Shown here: positions 23,601 through 33,732 of the stretch, one piece after another
Layout of the letters: every line of letters starts with the position of its first letter
Numbering within the stretch: position 1 is the first letter of the stretch
Source: Anaeramoeba flamelloides
Taxonomy: Eukaryota > Metamonada > Anaeramoebidae
Length of the DNA: 64,000 nucleotides
Assembly: GCA_027625915.1 (NCBI GenBank)
Contig: JANTQA010000075.1
Span: forward strand, 744,001 to 808,000
Reading direction: 5' to 3'
Program-made: the position numbers and the translations under genes
Notes under the pieces: generated by a model
Database searches by the model: none
What the model saw: the letters and a program-made list of their open reading frames with translations, nothing else
What the model was told of the DNA's origin: nothing

Positions 23601-26552
23601 AAGTTTCAAAAATTATTAATAAATATTCAACAAATGTTAGATAAAATTTTTAAATTGAGTATTGATTATGATAATCATTTTATTTTAGATGAGGACGTTG
23701 AATTATTAGATATATATACAACCTTTAATGAATTTGATCCATATTTTAAAGATGAAATTCATAATTGGGAAAATTTATTTTCGATTTTTGATCTTAATAA
23801 CAATTATTTAAATCAAATAGGAAATGATATAATTGAATATGATCAAATATTAAGTAAATTTGAAAGCATTTTTAAGTTAATTAATGAAAATCCAATCTTA
23901 AATTTTGAAGAGAATAAAGAATTGCTTGAGCTTAATAAGGAAAATGCAATAGTGAAATCAATTGAATTGAAACTAGATGAATGGAAAAAAAAGCTACAAG
24001 ATTGGTTGCAAAAGCAAGATGACTTAAATGCTAAAAGGAAGCTGGAAAAGGCAAGATTAAAGGAATTGAAAAAGGCAGAAAAGGCGCAAAAAAAGAGGGA
24101 GAGGAAATTAGCTAAAGCTGAAAAGAAAAGAAAAAAAAAACTAGAATTGGAAAAAAGAATTAAAGAATTTAAACAAAAGCAAGAGAAAATAAGAGAAAAA
24201 ATATTGCAAAGAAACAATCAAAAAAAAAAAATATCCCATAAAGTTAGCTTTTTAATGAATAGAGTGACATCTTTAATTAAAGACTTGGCTGGTAATAAAA
24301 ATGGTAATCCTGATCAGAATGTTATTAGCTGTTTAAATCAATTACAATTGTTGCTTGATAATTTGCAAAAGGAAGACGAAAACAATTCAAAAGAAAATCA
24401 AGAAGAAGAAAATGAAAATTCCAAACAAACAGATGAAAAAATAGATGTTGTCGATTTGGAAGAAGCTGATGAATGGAAATTAAATCAGGAATTTGAAGAG
24501 AAACTGGAAAATGAAGCTAACAGTGATATCAACAATTTACTTGAAACGATTAATACCCTAGAAGAGACTGTTGAAAAGGTGGGGAGGGGGGAAGCAGTAG
24601 ACAAAGAAATAGAAAACAAGATTCAAGAAAAGATCACTACAGTGAATAAAATTCAAAAAAAGACAAAGGTTAGAAAGCAACAGATACAGGTACGAAAGAA
24701 GCAAAACAAAATGAAATCGAAAAAAATGAAAGAAATGAGAGAAAAAAAACGAATTGAAAAGCAACAAAAAAAGGAAATAAAAATTAAAAAAAAGCAACAA
24801 AAGAAAAGAATTAAATTACAAAAGGCAAGCGCTAAAAAAGTGGAAAAGATGAAACAAAGGAAAATGAAGGAACAACGGATTAGAAAGAAAAAAAAGGAAT
24901 TAGCAAAATCAAAAGAAAAGATAATGAAAACTAGAGTCAGGACAAAGAAAATTGAAACAGAGGAAGATAAAAGAAAAAAACAGCAATTGGAATTAGATAA
25001 AATCAAAAAGGCAAAGTTATTAAAATTCAAAAAATTATTACAAAAAACAAATGAAAAGAAAAAAGAAAAAGAATCAAAAAAATCAAATAGTCAATTGATC
25101 TTTTCTCAAAATAAATTAAAAGAAAAGCAATTATATTTATCTCAAAATGGCATAATTCTCGAAATAAATGAATTTTTAGAGCACTATTATATAAAACTTC
25201 ATCGAAAAAAACAGAAAAAATTAACTGATCAGAATTCTAAATTTTTATTAAAGATTGAAAATTGTTTTGATAAATTGACAAAAAACCATAAAGATATTTT
25301 TAATAAAAATCAAGACATGGGCGATTTTAGTTTAATTGGTAGAAATTGGATTTATCAAGATCAAATGGGATCTACATTTAAAACCAAATACGATTTAATT
25401 GGGAACATTAATACTAATTTGAAAAAATTATTAGAAATCCTCAAAACATTTTCTCAATTTTTCGATAAATTCCAACCTAAAAAGAGTATAGATAAAGATC
25501 TTGAAGAATTAGTTCTTTTGAATATAAGTAAAATTAATCAAATTGAAGAAACTTTAATTGGCTTTAATAAATCTTTAATTGAATTACATCAACAGATCAA
25601 TTCCAAGAAGGAATTAATCAATAAACAAAGAAATGAAAATTTTTTGCAAAAACAAAAAAAGAAAAACGAAAGCAGAGAATTGGAAAAATTGAAAAGGGAA
25701 AAAGAAATTGAAAAAACTGATAAAAAAAAAATTGATTTGTCATCTTCTTCAGATAGCGATAATTTATATATTTCAGAACCTAGTTCAGAAATTAATGATA
25801 TTAATGAATATTGTAATAATATAGATGGTGATAATAAGAATAACAGTGATGATGGCAATGGGGAAAATAATGAAGAATCTGAAGAATCTAATTTAATATC
25901 TGGAGTTGAATTTCTCCTAAAAAAGGGTTATAGTTTTATTGGAAATGAAAATTCTGAGAATTTCACTCTACATTTAGTGTGTCAACTTGGAAAATTAAAG
26001 ATTCTTAAATTGATTTTAAATAATAAAAAATTTAAAAAATTAGTAAATATTGACCAACTAGATCAATTTACCATGTCACCTTTACATTACGCTTGTAAAT
26101 TGGGTCATAAAGAAATTGTTGGTTTATTGTTAGAGAATAATGCAGACCCTTTTTTGAAAAATAAAGAAGAATATAATTGTCTAGAATTAACTATTTTATC
26201 TCAAAGACAACCAAATCAAAATTTTTCTAAAGAAAAATTTGATGATTTTGATCAAATCATTGGATTATTAAAAAATAAAATGAAAATTAATAATGATACT
26301 CAAGAATATATAGAAAGTTTTTTAAAAAAAAATAAAGAGAAAATAGAAAAAGAAAAGGAAAAAGACAAAGAAAATGAAAATGAAGAAAATAAAAATGAAA
26401 AAGAAATAGAAATAGAAAAAGAAATAGAAAAAGAAAAAGAAAAAGAAATAGAAAAAGAAATAGAAAAAGAAAAAGAAATAGAAAATGAAAAAGAAAAAGA
26501 AAATGGAAATGAAATTAATTATACTTTTGATGAATTAAATGGATTTTATTAA
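17694..26552 (+). CDS. Giant charged helical protein with ankyrin repeats at both ends
   Basis: A single uninterrupted frame encodes about 2952 residues; I start at the ATG at 17694 because the codon before it is GTG. Residues about 27-165 are ankyrin repeats (ALHFACLKGSEKIVKILIKK, GSDVNCLDEKKMTVLHCW), and a second set lies at about 2755-2835 (LHLVCQLGKLKILKLIL, SPLHYACKLGHKEIVGLLLE). Between them are some 2500 residues of Lys/Glu/Arg-rich sequence that should be mostly single alpha-helix or coiled coil, interrupted by acidic or Ser-rich linkers (for example LSSESSSSYESWEEDYW near 1380). A run of more than 20 Glu lies near residue 825. The C-terminus ends in Lys-Glu repeats and then YTFDELNGFY. 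No signal peptide or membrane segment is seen. I do not recognise the family; a cytoskeletal or scaffold role would fit, but that is inference from composition. Confidence 0.85.
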   Translation: MLKQIESNDYSGIKKGLSEGKIDPNEILESTGFTLLQQSILLQKEKISELLLNKGAKPDLEGPNKRRALHFACLKGSEKIVKILIKKGSDVNCLDEKKMTVLHCWALCEKISSNILKILISNNINLNSVDSSNRSALYFTIAKNKQEKAKLLIKSGFKLTTKQKNKIEQEIYNKNSKPIPRWVEHLITIDKKKKGQEEEKKKKKVKNIIRIFTKKKKNKEKENEKEKKKIELPVVRRKHRRGKSEYIGKKTGAKIHRESIQKLLKGNVSDEEANGNKKNQQEIFDNKTSELMQRRFLQQMKEESNRKKSLKIKKLTNSKSESSLGILDNEGFRKEKRAKKRKEFSIKRKMETKAFNLSEKTIKNNMSQRAQRLEKRRGKRETTRNNLKEYQIVLEKSKKKCGPHKIKANEMLIFLLKRIKTLEEIQKEKEKKNEKEKENEKEKEKEKENENEQDKKFLNKLIKLAKKLLDELDETLKPVYLKKNYKNGYQLKLDQKAEEIQESSDWESPLEWTTNSDTDSDLISVSVSNEENENEDENDNSENNNEDQKKKKKKREKINSDIVYSEQLLKLIDLHKNDRSNKELILNKCFTIMEDLAGIFQQEDKLIDSQKGVEIIKINQNNIKKLIKQFDKNSKVKNEKKIKLLKIKKKFRETSIKRKEKHLMKKKEQGIEKEEIFKEKKLKREKEVQELNEKIKVLNNLTEKNLAIIEISEKNFKSIKNRNSQKFVQNLLQTIEEQIKLLKKKMKLKTLKNIELNEKVIIHYPNNFDLNDELFEEYTELLDIFNNINELMVNKILKNSNTIEKTGRKNKEGKEEEKEEETKKEEEEEEEEEEEEEEEEEEEEEKEKEIRLKKNSKKVKDLNDFLKMLSRTNLILENIRRIKIKRKNYQTKQNEKFYNIQEKRNEKIQFELKEDEKRRLNRKKISKERKLKREEIKNAKKRKKDRILFGLNNNGESTRKEKQKIIKNQSQTYLKNLTKQNKNENLNETQGKIENMLKKIYQLADAEDTNDNGDNNLILFKEFNEFEKDYKQHLFDNNMDVNNNDKNNNDDDNNKEKNENYIIINKNNNNKNNKEKVQEENKNTDQNLEKLSIIKTRFGKELLEKEKIIEKEKERDIEKLYQSLDKLNSSLKKLKKGETPNKKKIEKQLKIINELEEKKKEREKKKKKIQQEQVEFIEKRRKILELRKKRKEKIRKKKEQLRKIREKENQEREMMIKKKAKEEEEKLQKARFLRNKMKEERLLKKKQENEIFKKKKIAIKHKVEEREREKQREKREKEDKEKKEKEKEKEIMRSGKEKMKNQFDQMKQEKKNKKQSRKKNRTKIIDETKKTQKQLDPVLERLNKENNENYNFHLDNAINTLETINGLFNSTIQLLNEQQQLSSESSSSYESWEEDYWPIYSECISDQMNLQKDKDEELNHYIEIYSQYSKKGQEIVNDKEPMEEDYSTEILGIKIKLVETNNEFQKKKKEKKRQFYDHHLLRKKEFIEKQKNTNIEKIETNKIIINKQLNKNKEFNDQKRNEKKLTQLEKLEKITAANELMSKKIKECKDKIKLKKKKTLHRKEMRKQINHFYKKLQLKFEKLIKELQGKKENLLKGIKDEQEGIIKLPNHEGVSKEFEKIQNSFNWYNFTNLNSSGDDGDDLNNINAESDEEIDLLNLEEIEDFDSYVEKGKILDNKKERDLQALNQTLEEIDLLYELMVKGEGEVEEEEIKLIEIIIKKILHLKKEKENRNLEIKKRKDKKRLYLIKKKKQRAKKYKEEVIKKQEKSKKKLNRKKAILEQYLKSQKEKMNIEKEILMKKQLEEKKFLERQQLINKREQEKNEIKMKKKKTNDQTGNDELERAQEELRRKREQEALKKKLLKEKLILERKLKKKQEEKEKRERKMGKWKEAYGIRKEQTLKKKNQKVELEKILKIVGKDDLIIKNLIENTSNNGNNNNEKKEQEQGKGEEKEKETKTEKENDNKEYNEKFQKLLINIQQMLDKIFKLSIDYDNHFILDEDVELLDIYTTFNEFDPYFKDEIHNWENLFSIFDLNNNYLNQIGNDIIEYDQILSKFESIFKLINENPILNFEENKELLELNKENAIVKSIELKLDEWKKKLQDWLQKQDDLNAKRKLEKARLKELKKAEKAQKKRERKLAKAEKKRKKKLELEKRIKEFKQKQEKIREKILQRNNQKKKISHKVSFLMNRVTSLIKDLAGNKNGNPDQNVISCLNQLQLLLDNLQKEDENNSKENQEEENENSKQTDEKIDVVDLEEADEWKLNQEFEEKLENEANSDINNLLETINTLEETVEKVGRGEAVDKEIENKIQEKITTVNKIQKKTKVRKQQIQVRKKQNKMKSKKMKEMREKKRIEKQQKKEIKIKKKQQKKRIKLQKASAKKVEKMKQRKMKEQRIRKKKKELAKSKEKIMKTRVRTKKIETEEDKRKKQQLELDKIKKAKLLKFKKLLQKTNEKKKEKESKKSNSQLIFSQNKLKEKQLYLSQNGIILEINEFLEHYYIKLHRKKQKKLTDQNSKFLLKIENCFDKLTKNHKDIFNKNQDMGDFSLIGRNWIYQDQMGSTFKTKYDLIGNINTNLKKLLEILKTFSQFFDKFQPKKSIDKDLEELVLLNISKINQIEETLIGFNKSLIELHQQINSKKELINKQRNENFLQKQKKKNESRELEKLKREKEIEKTDKKKIDLSSSSDSDNLYISEPSSEINDINEYCNNIDGDNKNNSDDGNGENNEESEESNLISGVEFLLKKGYSFIGNENSENFTLHLVCQLGKLKILKLILNNKKFKKLVNIDQLDQFTMSPLHYACKLGHKEIVGLLLENNADPFLKNKEEYNCLELTILSQRQPNQNFSKEKFDDFDQIIGLLKNKMKINNDTQEYIESFLKKNKEKIEKEKEKDKENENEENKNEKEIEIEKEIEKEKEKEIEKEIEKEKEIENEKEKENGNEINYTFDELNGFY
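20164..20231. repeat. (GAA)n trinucleotide tract encoding poly-Glu
   Basis: This is a nearly pure GAA repeat within the giant gene that encodes more than 20 Glu in a row. It is in frame, so length changes by whole units would leave the frame intact. Confidence 0.95.
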
Positions 26553-27128
26553 AAATTTATTTATTTATTTATTTCAGATTTAAATATATGATTCAGCGCT
26601 CCACAATATTTCTATTTTTTCCTTTAATTTTACCCTAAAAGTAAAATTATAAAGACAATCAAACAAATAATATAAAAGTTAAAAATAATAATAAAAAATC
26701 AGAAGAAAATTTTCTTCAAAATAAATTTTTTTGAAATTTTATATAAAATCTTTTATTATAGAAGTTATTTAGAAGTGTAATAGTTTTGCCTCAAAGATAG
26801 ACCGTTTCTGTAATTAAAATTTTAGATTGCTTAAAATTGATCAATTGCTAAATGAATTTTTTTGTCACAATTGTTAATTTTTACACAAAAATGAGTCATA
26901 CTAAAAAATTCTGTAATTATTGTGCAATTAATCGTCAATTGTTTAAAAAAAAGAATATATTTAGATTTTTAGGTATCTTTACCATTCTGGAAAAAAATTG
27001 TCAAATCAATTTTAATTGTAAAATGGTAGCGAAAAGCATCAAAATTTCTGAATAATTTTTTTCTTCGTTTTTTGTTCATTTTAATTCAAATACCAAGTTA
27101 AAAAATTTAAAAATTTTATTGTTTATTA

Positions 27129-27392
27129 CCCTAATAAAAAAAAATTTTTTTTTATACAATCTATATAACCTTTTTATAACAAAATTTCCTTTTAAATGAT
27201 GATTTTTTCAATATTTTTTGAAAAAAATATTCTTACAACAAACTTATAACATGTTACAATTTATATAACACATTTTATAACATAAATGTTTGTTATAAAA
27301 GTTTTTATTATAAAAATTTATAACATTTTAACCGTTTATAACACCTTTACAACACGTTTATAACATGTTATAAAAAACTTTTTTTATTAGGG
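27129..27392. mobile_element. TTATAACA-rich element with CCCTAA ends (family 3), copy 1
   Basis: The element starts CCCTAATAAAAAAAA and ends with its inverse TTTTTATTAGGG. Its interior contains many TATAACA/TGTTATA words in both orientations. TTA flanks both ends, which could be a 3-bp target duplication. The copy at 40469-40726 is its reverse complement over essentially the full length, which fixes the borders. No open reading frame is present. Confidence 0.8.
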
Positions 27393-27466
27393 TTAGAATC
27401 AAAATAGAATCCAAAACATCAAATTAAGCCAACATTTAAGAATTTTCAATTTTCCAAATTTTGATT

Positions 27467-28690
27467 TTAAGGAAGTAAGTAGATTTTACCATTTTGAAAA
27501 ATTTTTAATTGCGTAAACCTTACTGAAAAATATTTTTTGAGTGTCACCAGATATTGAAATTTTGGAAACAAAACGCCATTCGCTGGTCTATTTGTGGAAA
27601 GAAAGTGAACCCAAAGTAATTCAGAGTTTAATCTTTCATTTTTCAATTTTTTGAACATTTCTTTTGATCAAATTTTTGGTTTTATTAAATTTGGTTTTGG
27701 ATCTAGAGATTTATCTATTCGAATAAGTGGAATTAATCAAACAGTAAACCAAGAAATATACCCCAAAAGGTCTGTATTTGAAACAAATCTTTTCTTTTAG
27801 AATACCAAACACGAAAGATCACCACTCCAAATAAATAAGTTCAAATCTAGAATGTAAAAAAAAAAATCAATATAAGCCTATTTTCCAAGATTGGTTTTCT
27901 TTATCTTCTTAGTTTGTATGAATACAAACTATTTTAACCTTGAATTTTTGGCCCCATTACAATTTATTATTATTTTAAAGTACATTTTTTTTACAAATTT
28001 GCTTTCAAAATTCTTTTTTAAAATATTTTTATCAAACAAAAGTAAAACAAAGAATACTATTTCAAAAATTAAAATAAATGGGTTGAATTCTTGGAATCAA
28101 AAAACAGTTAAAAAAGATTCAAATCAAAATAAAATTGAAAAATTCAAGAAAAAATTTCAATCATATTCAGATTTTTTTTTAGTTCTCATTTGAATGGAAA
28201 ATAAATCAATACAAAATCCAAACAAATTTGTCCAATAAACCCTTTTTCTCAAGAAGAATGAAAAAAATCTCCTATTTTCTGAACCCAAACTAGAATTAGA
28301 TGAATTAAATGAAAATAGGATTTTTAGATTCATTTTTGAAATTTTTTTAAAATAAACAGTAATTTGTTTCTCAAACATTTTTAAACAAAATTATTTTTGT
28401 GAAAAATTAAAAATAAAACCAAATGAAGAATAAGTAATTGTGTAAAATTTTAAAGATAAGATCAAGTAATAAATGATTTTTATTTATTTTTTTTTTGATC
28501 ATTTTTTTCATTTTTTTGATTTCCGTTTTTTTAGTTGGTATGAAAAAAATCTTATACTAGGATATATTCCACTCTAGTATTTATTAAAATATCAATGTAT
28601 TTGGTTAAAGTAATGATTTGAAGAATTCAGTTTTGCATAAATGGTGGCACACAAAAAAATGAAAAATATACTTACCACCTTAATAGAAAA
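27467..28690. repeat. 1.2-kb dispersed repeat (family 6), copy 2
   Basis: Collinear with 37030-38225 over its full length, including a right-hand extension (TTCAGTTTTGCATAAATGG, then AAAATATACTTACCACC) not clear in copy 1. It begins about 0.9 kb after the giant gene stop. The 70 bp just before it (27395-27466) also resemble 45318-45395, so the block may be a mosaic. Confidence 0.8.
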
Positions 28691-30163
28691 TATTAGTAAA
28701 AGTGGATTTTTTGGATTTTTTGTTGATATGATTTTCCTCATCATGTAAAATTGGTTTTAGATTTTGAAAATAGATATATTTCCAGTTTAGAGAATTTCCG
28801 TTTCAGATTCCTTGATTGATCAGTGAAAAATTAGTAAAAAATATAATTGAAATATTTTCAGTTTAAATATATTATTCGATTTCAACTGATTTTATAATTG
28901 TTTTCCAGAATTGTTAGAATTAAATTCCTGATTATTTTTTTTGGTTTGTTATATTTATTAAGAGTTTTAAGGGGTTTTTTTTTAATTTAAATAAAGTAAT
29001 ATTTGAGAATTAATAAATCATATTCGAAACATGATTTTTTTTAAATTAAGATTAAAAAAAACTTTTCTCTCAGATAATTATTTTTTTTTGTAATTAATCA
29101 TTTTTATCATTCAATATTAATATAAATATTAGATTAGAAAAATTTGAAAATAACTTTTTTTAAAATTATTTGATATAATATTATTTTTCATTGTAAAATT
29201 TTAGAGATTTTTTCAACATCTTTATTTCAAATTTGAATTATTTGGACAATAGTTCAAGTCAGATTAATAATATTCATATTTTCACTAGTATAAATTTTTT
29301 TACAATTTCTATCTTTTTGACTTTTTAAAATCTAGTCATATAACAAACAATATTATTGAATATGAGAATATAGATTAAAAATTATTTTTCAAGAACTGAA
29401 TTAAATTTGATTTAGAAATTCAATTTTGATAATATTTTATAAAAGTTTACAAACATCAAAATTCAAAAAAAAAAAAAAGTTTCTTGGTTATGATTTATTG
29501 TACTATCTTTTGATAATAATTAAATATTCATTTATATAGATATAAAACAAAGGTTTGGTTACTTTATCTTGTAATTTTTTTTTTTTGATTTCATTCTAAT
29601 GTATTAAAAGAAATTATTTTACATTTTATTTTATTTTTTTTTTTTTTTACAATTATTTGTTATTAGCCAAAAGGAAGTTTTAGTAAATTATTCATGTTAA
29701 ACTTTTAATTTTATCCTAAAGAAATGAATTTAATTTTTCTCTTTATTCGAGATTTATTGAAATTTTGTCCAAAAAAAAAAAAGAAATATTTAGATAGATT
29801 TTCATTTCTTATTTTTTTTTTCTTATCATAAAATTAACAACATTAATATTTTGTTATAATTAATAAATCAATATTTGAGTTTTGAATTTATATTATTGTA
29901 ATAAATTTTCTTATATAAAAAATTAAAAATAATAAAAAAAAATCTTGAAAGAAATTTTAAAAAGAAATAATGATTATTTTTTTTCATAAAAACAAAAATA
30001 TAATAACATAACTCCTTTTCTTTTTGGGTTTATTCTACCTATTTATTATAAATAAAATCTGGATATAAGAATAATAATTAAATAAATTTTTTAGTCAATA
30101 AATATTATCTTATAACTTTTATTTTAAACTTGATGGAATTTCTTGTAAATCTGTATTGCTTAG

Positions 30164-30255
30164 GAATTTAGACTCCATTCTATTCAAATTTCCCAACCAA
30201 AAAAGAAAAATTCACTTTTTTTTAAGAATCAACCAACATATTATTGTTTAAAAAT
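30164..30255. repeat. Dispersed repeat fragment shared with 56855-56955
   Basis: Both places carry ACTCCATTC(T/C)ATTCAAA, then AAAAATTCA, then TTTAAGAATCAA(C/T)CAACAT and ATTGTTTA in the same order and strand. The match is about 75-80 percent by eye. No coding content. Confidence 0.6.
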
Positions 30256-30292
30256 AAGATTGAAATAATAAACTTCTGATTATAAACTCTTT

Positions 30293-30487
30293 TTCAAAAA
30301 TTGTGGCTCACCTAAAATAATAAATTCAAAAAAAAAAAATTATCCTTTAGTATTCAAGAACAATTAATAACTAAATATGATTTGCAATTCACTTTTAAAT
30401 CATTCTAAATCTATAAAAGCCTGATATATTAAAAATTAAAAAAAATAAAACCAAAAACTAAAAAAAAGTGAGTCACAATTTTTGAAA
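30293..30487. mobile_element. 195-bp element with 19-bp inverted ends (TTCAAAAATTGTGGCTCAC)
   Basis: The left end TTCAAAAATTGTGGCTCAC (30293-30311) matches the reverse complement of the right end GTGAGTCACAATTTTTGAA (30469-30487) with one mismatch. The interior is AT-rich without a frame. A related end-like word occurs at about 30843-30862. It is probably a non-autonomous inverted-repeat element; a clear target duplication is not visible. Confidence 0.6.
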
Positions 30488-32765
30488 TGAGCATTACGGA
30501 TTTTTTATTACTGAACTTTCACTGAAAAAAAGTTGAACAACAAGATTTTTTATGAATAATTAAATCCATTTTCAAAGACATTACATTCTCAATTTTCTTA
30601 CTGATTATTTGTCTCTTTGAAGATCTTTTTTTTTCCACATGATCTTTTTTAAAAAAAAAGAAAAAGAAAAAAGAAAAAAAAAAAGAAAAAGAAAAACAAA
30701 AATTTGAAAAAGCAACAATTTGAAAAAGCAAAACAAAAATTTGCAAAATTAGAAAAAATGATTCTCATCCAAAAATTTGAAAATATTTTTTGTAAAGAAT
30801 ACTGGATAAACCCTCAAAACAACTCCCATTAACATTATAAAGCGAGTCAAAATTTATGAAAAATAGTTTATTTGAGCTTCCCTTATATAAACTCTATTTC
30901 TGTAAAGTAAATACTGATAAATTCAAAAAGCTGTTTGAAAATTTTTACTTCACTTTCCATTTTACAAATTTTTTCCATAGATTTGGATAAAGCATTTTAT
31001 GGCTTTAAATTTTTAGTAACTTTTTAAAATTAGTTGATCTTTGAAATATTTTTACTAAGAACTGTTAGAAAAGTTGAGTTGATAGAGTTATCAAAATGGA
31101 AATTGAATAAAAAGTTTATTAAATGTGTTTGAATTTATGAGTATCAAAAACAAATAAAATGTTAAAAAAAATTTTATTGGCCCCTTTAATAAAAACTTCT
31201 CTAACAAAATTTGTCTAGTTCTTTGGAAAATTTAAATAGTTGAAGATAAGATTTTAAATATATATATATGTATTCATTTTAAAAGAAACTAGACCTCATT
31301 CCAAAAATTTCGAAACACCCAAAATCAAAAAAAGGTTAATAAATAATCCCTCAATTTATTATATTTTTTCAAACATCATATAAAACCGCATTTGAGCTAT
31401 CAAGTATTAGTGTTTTTATAAAAAACTCTTCTTTATCCATATAAAAATAAATAAAAATAATAAAACCAAAAAATCAAAAGCTGTGTAAAAAATGATGAAA
31501 CATGCATATAAAAAAATATATTAGTAAATTTTTTAAAATTTCACCAACAATTGTTGATCGATCAAATGATATATACAATCTACCAATTAATCTTATTTGA
31601 TTTTTCAATTTCAAAAACTCAACTCAAACCTTCTATCAACCATCTAATTAAAAAAATTCCAGATCTAGTGAAATAGATTTTGTAACTTGAAAAAAGGAAA
31701 TGAAAACAAAAACAAAAAAAGACAAAAAAATAATCAAAATTATACCAAATTTCAGGAAAGTGTAAGTATTTTTATTCTTTAAACTATTTTAACTATGTCC
31801 AAAATTTTGGAATTTAGTTTATATAGATAGATATAGAGATATAATATAAAAATAATATTTCTCTTTAAATTTTAAATTGCTTTTATTCTTATAGATCCAA
31901 GAAAATTTTAAAAAAATTAAAAAAAAAAATATGTATATATCTAAAATCAATTTTTTCAATAAGATCTTTTGACTTCTAAAAGAAATAAAATAATAACAAT
32001 TAATTAATTGATTTTCTTTCCAAAAATTTCAAATGAAATTATAAAAAAGAAAACAATAAAAATAACATATCATATTTGGAAGGTAAATTATTTTTTTATT
32101 GTATATTTGGAGAATATAAAGTATTAATTAAATTGAAGACAAAAATTGAAATATTGTGAATAATATTACAAAGTATGTAATTCTTCATATTAATAAATAA
32201 ATCTTCATAGATCACCAAATATAAAAAAAACAATAATATATTAATTTTTATTAAAAATGTAATAATAATAATATTTTTCGTAAAATGGTAATTAATCTTT
32301 CATAAATATTCATATTTCAATCATACTCTAGTATTATTGAAATTGGAAAGTGTTGATTTTAAAAAATGTTTAGGTATGAAATCTCCCTTTATATTTACAC
32401 CCAAAGTTATTTTATAAGTAGATCATTATTATTGTAAATAACTTGTTAAAAATAAATATTAAAAAAACACGTGTTTTGATTGTGTTTTATTTTTGATATT
32501 TATTCGTTATTCTCAATTAATAATCTCTTTGTACCGAAATAACTTGATTGTTAAATATTTTAATCAAATAATTAAATTTGGGAGGATTATTAAAAAAAAA
32601 AATATTATATTATTACTAATAAACTTGTATATTATTATTATTAAAAGAATAATTTTGAGTTTTGCTATTATTATTATTTCGCATTTTTGAAGTTAAAAAA
32701 AGATATATCAAATAAAAAAATTGAAATTATTACATATTTTTTTTTTTTTTTGGAAATTCGGTGAT

Positions 32766-33701
32766 TTAAAGTAATTTGAACATATCTTCAAGGGTTAATT
32801 CCGAAGAATTATTTTTATTATTATTTGAATCATTTGATAAAATATTTATTTCCTTGTTATTGTTCTCATTTATGTTTTGAGTTTGGTCTGTTTTTTGATT
32901 AAAGAGGAATTGTTCCCATAATGATGACTCTCCACTTTTTTTCGTTTCATTTGCTTTATTATTTGTTTCAGCATCTTTTTCAGAGTTTTCATATAAATCA
33001 ACGAGAGTATTTGCATTATCAGCTAAATTTTGTTGATTAGGTATTGGTGTATTTAAAATTTGATTTAAACTAAGAATTTTATTATCTTGAGGTTTTGTAT
33101 TGTTTTTATTATTATTTAATTTTGTTTGATTCTTTTGTTGTTTTCCGTTTTTTTTTGGTGTTGTATTAAAATGTGGTCTATATCCTCTGCCCCTACCTCT
33201 GTCTCTTCCTCTTCCTCTACCCCTTCCTCTTCCTGGACTCATTATTGGGCCCATGCCTCTATCTCTACCTCTTCCTCTTCCCCTACCTCTTCCTCTTCCT
33301 GGGCTCATGTTTCTTCCTGGACTCATTATTGGGCCCATGTTTCTACCTCTTCCTCTACCTCTGCCTCTGCCTCTTATTGGGCTCATGTTTCTACCTCTTT
33401 CTCTACCTCTTCCTGTGCCTCTGCCTCTGCCTCTACTTGGTATTTTACCTTTATCTTTATTCTTTATTTTCTTATTTTTTTTTTTTTTTTTTTTTTTTTG
33501 CTTCCTTTTTTCTCTCTATTTCCCTTTTAATCACTCTTTCTCTTTCTCTTTCTTTTGCTTTTTCTTTTTCTTTTTCTTTTTCTCTTTTTCTTTCTCTTTC
33601 TCTTTCTCTTTCTCTTTCTTTTTCTCTTTCTCTTTCTTTTTCTCTTTCTTTTTCTCTTTCTTTTTCTTTTTCTCTTTTTCTTTCTCTTTCTCTTTCTCTT
33701 G

Positions 33702-33732
<31 letters not shown>

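Larger units (their letters stand above)
26553..32765. other. Convergent intergenic region, 6.2 kb
   Basis: The giant gene (plus) and the RNase III-like gene (minus) both end here, so it should contain two 3' ends. It carries a TTATAACA-rich element, the second 1.2-kb dispersed repeat copy, a 195-bp inverted-repeat element and one fragment shared with 56.9 kb. The stretch 28700-30150 and 31200-32760 is AT-rich DNA in which I see nothing further. Confidence 0.6.

Noticed and set aside
18206-25858. Many minus-strand Phe/Ser/Leu-rich frames across the giant gene
   Set aside because: All are antisense of Lys/Glu codons; hydrophobicity is a codon artefact and not evidence of membrane proteins.
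27387-27392. TTAGGG as a telomere or interstitial telomeric tract
   Set aside because: Only single units are present, at the ends of a repeat element; no tandem array exists.
15670-28690. Repeats around the giant gene as long terminal repeats of one retroelement
   Set aside because: No reverse transcriptase, integrase, protease or capsid-like region is present between them, and a third copy stands alone.
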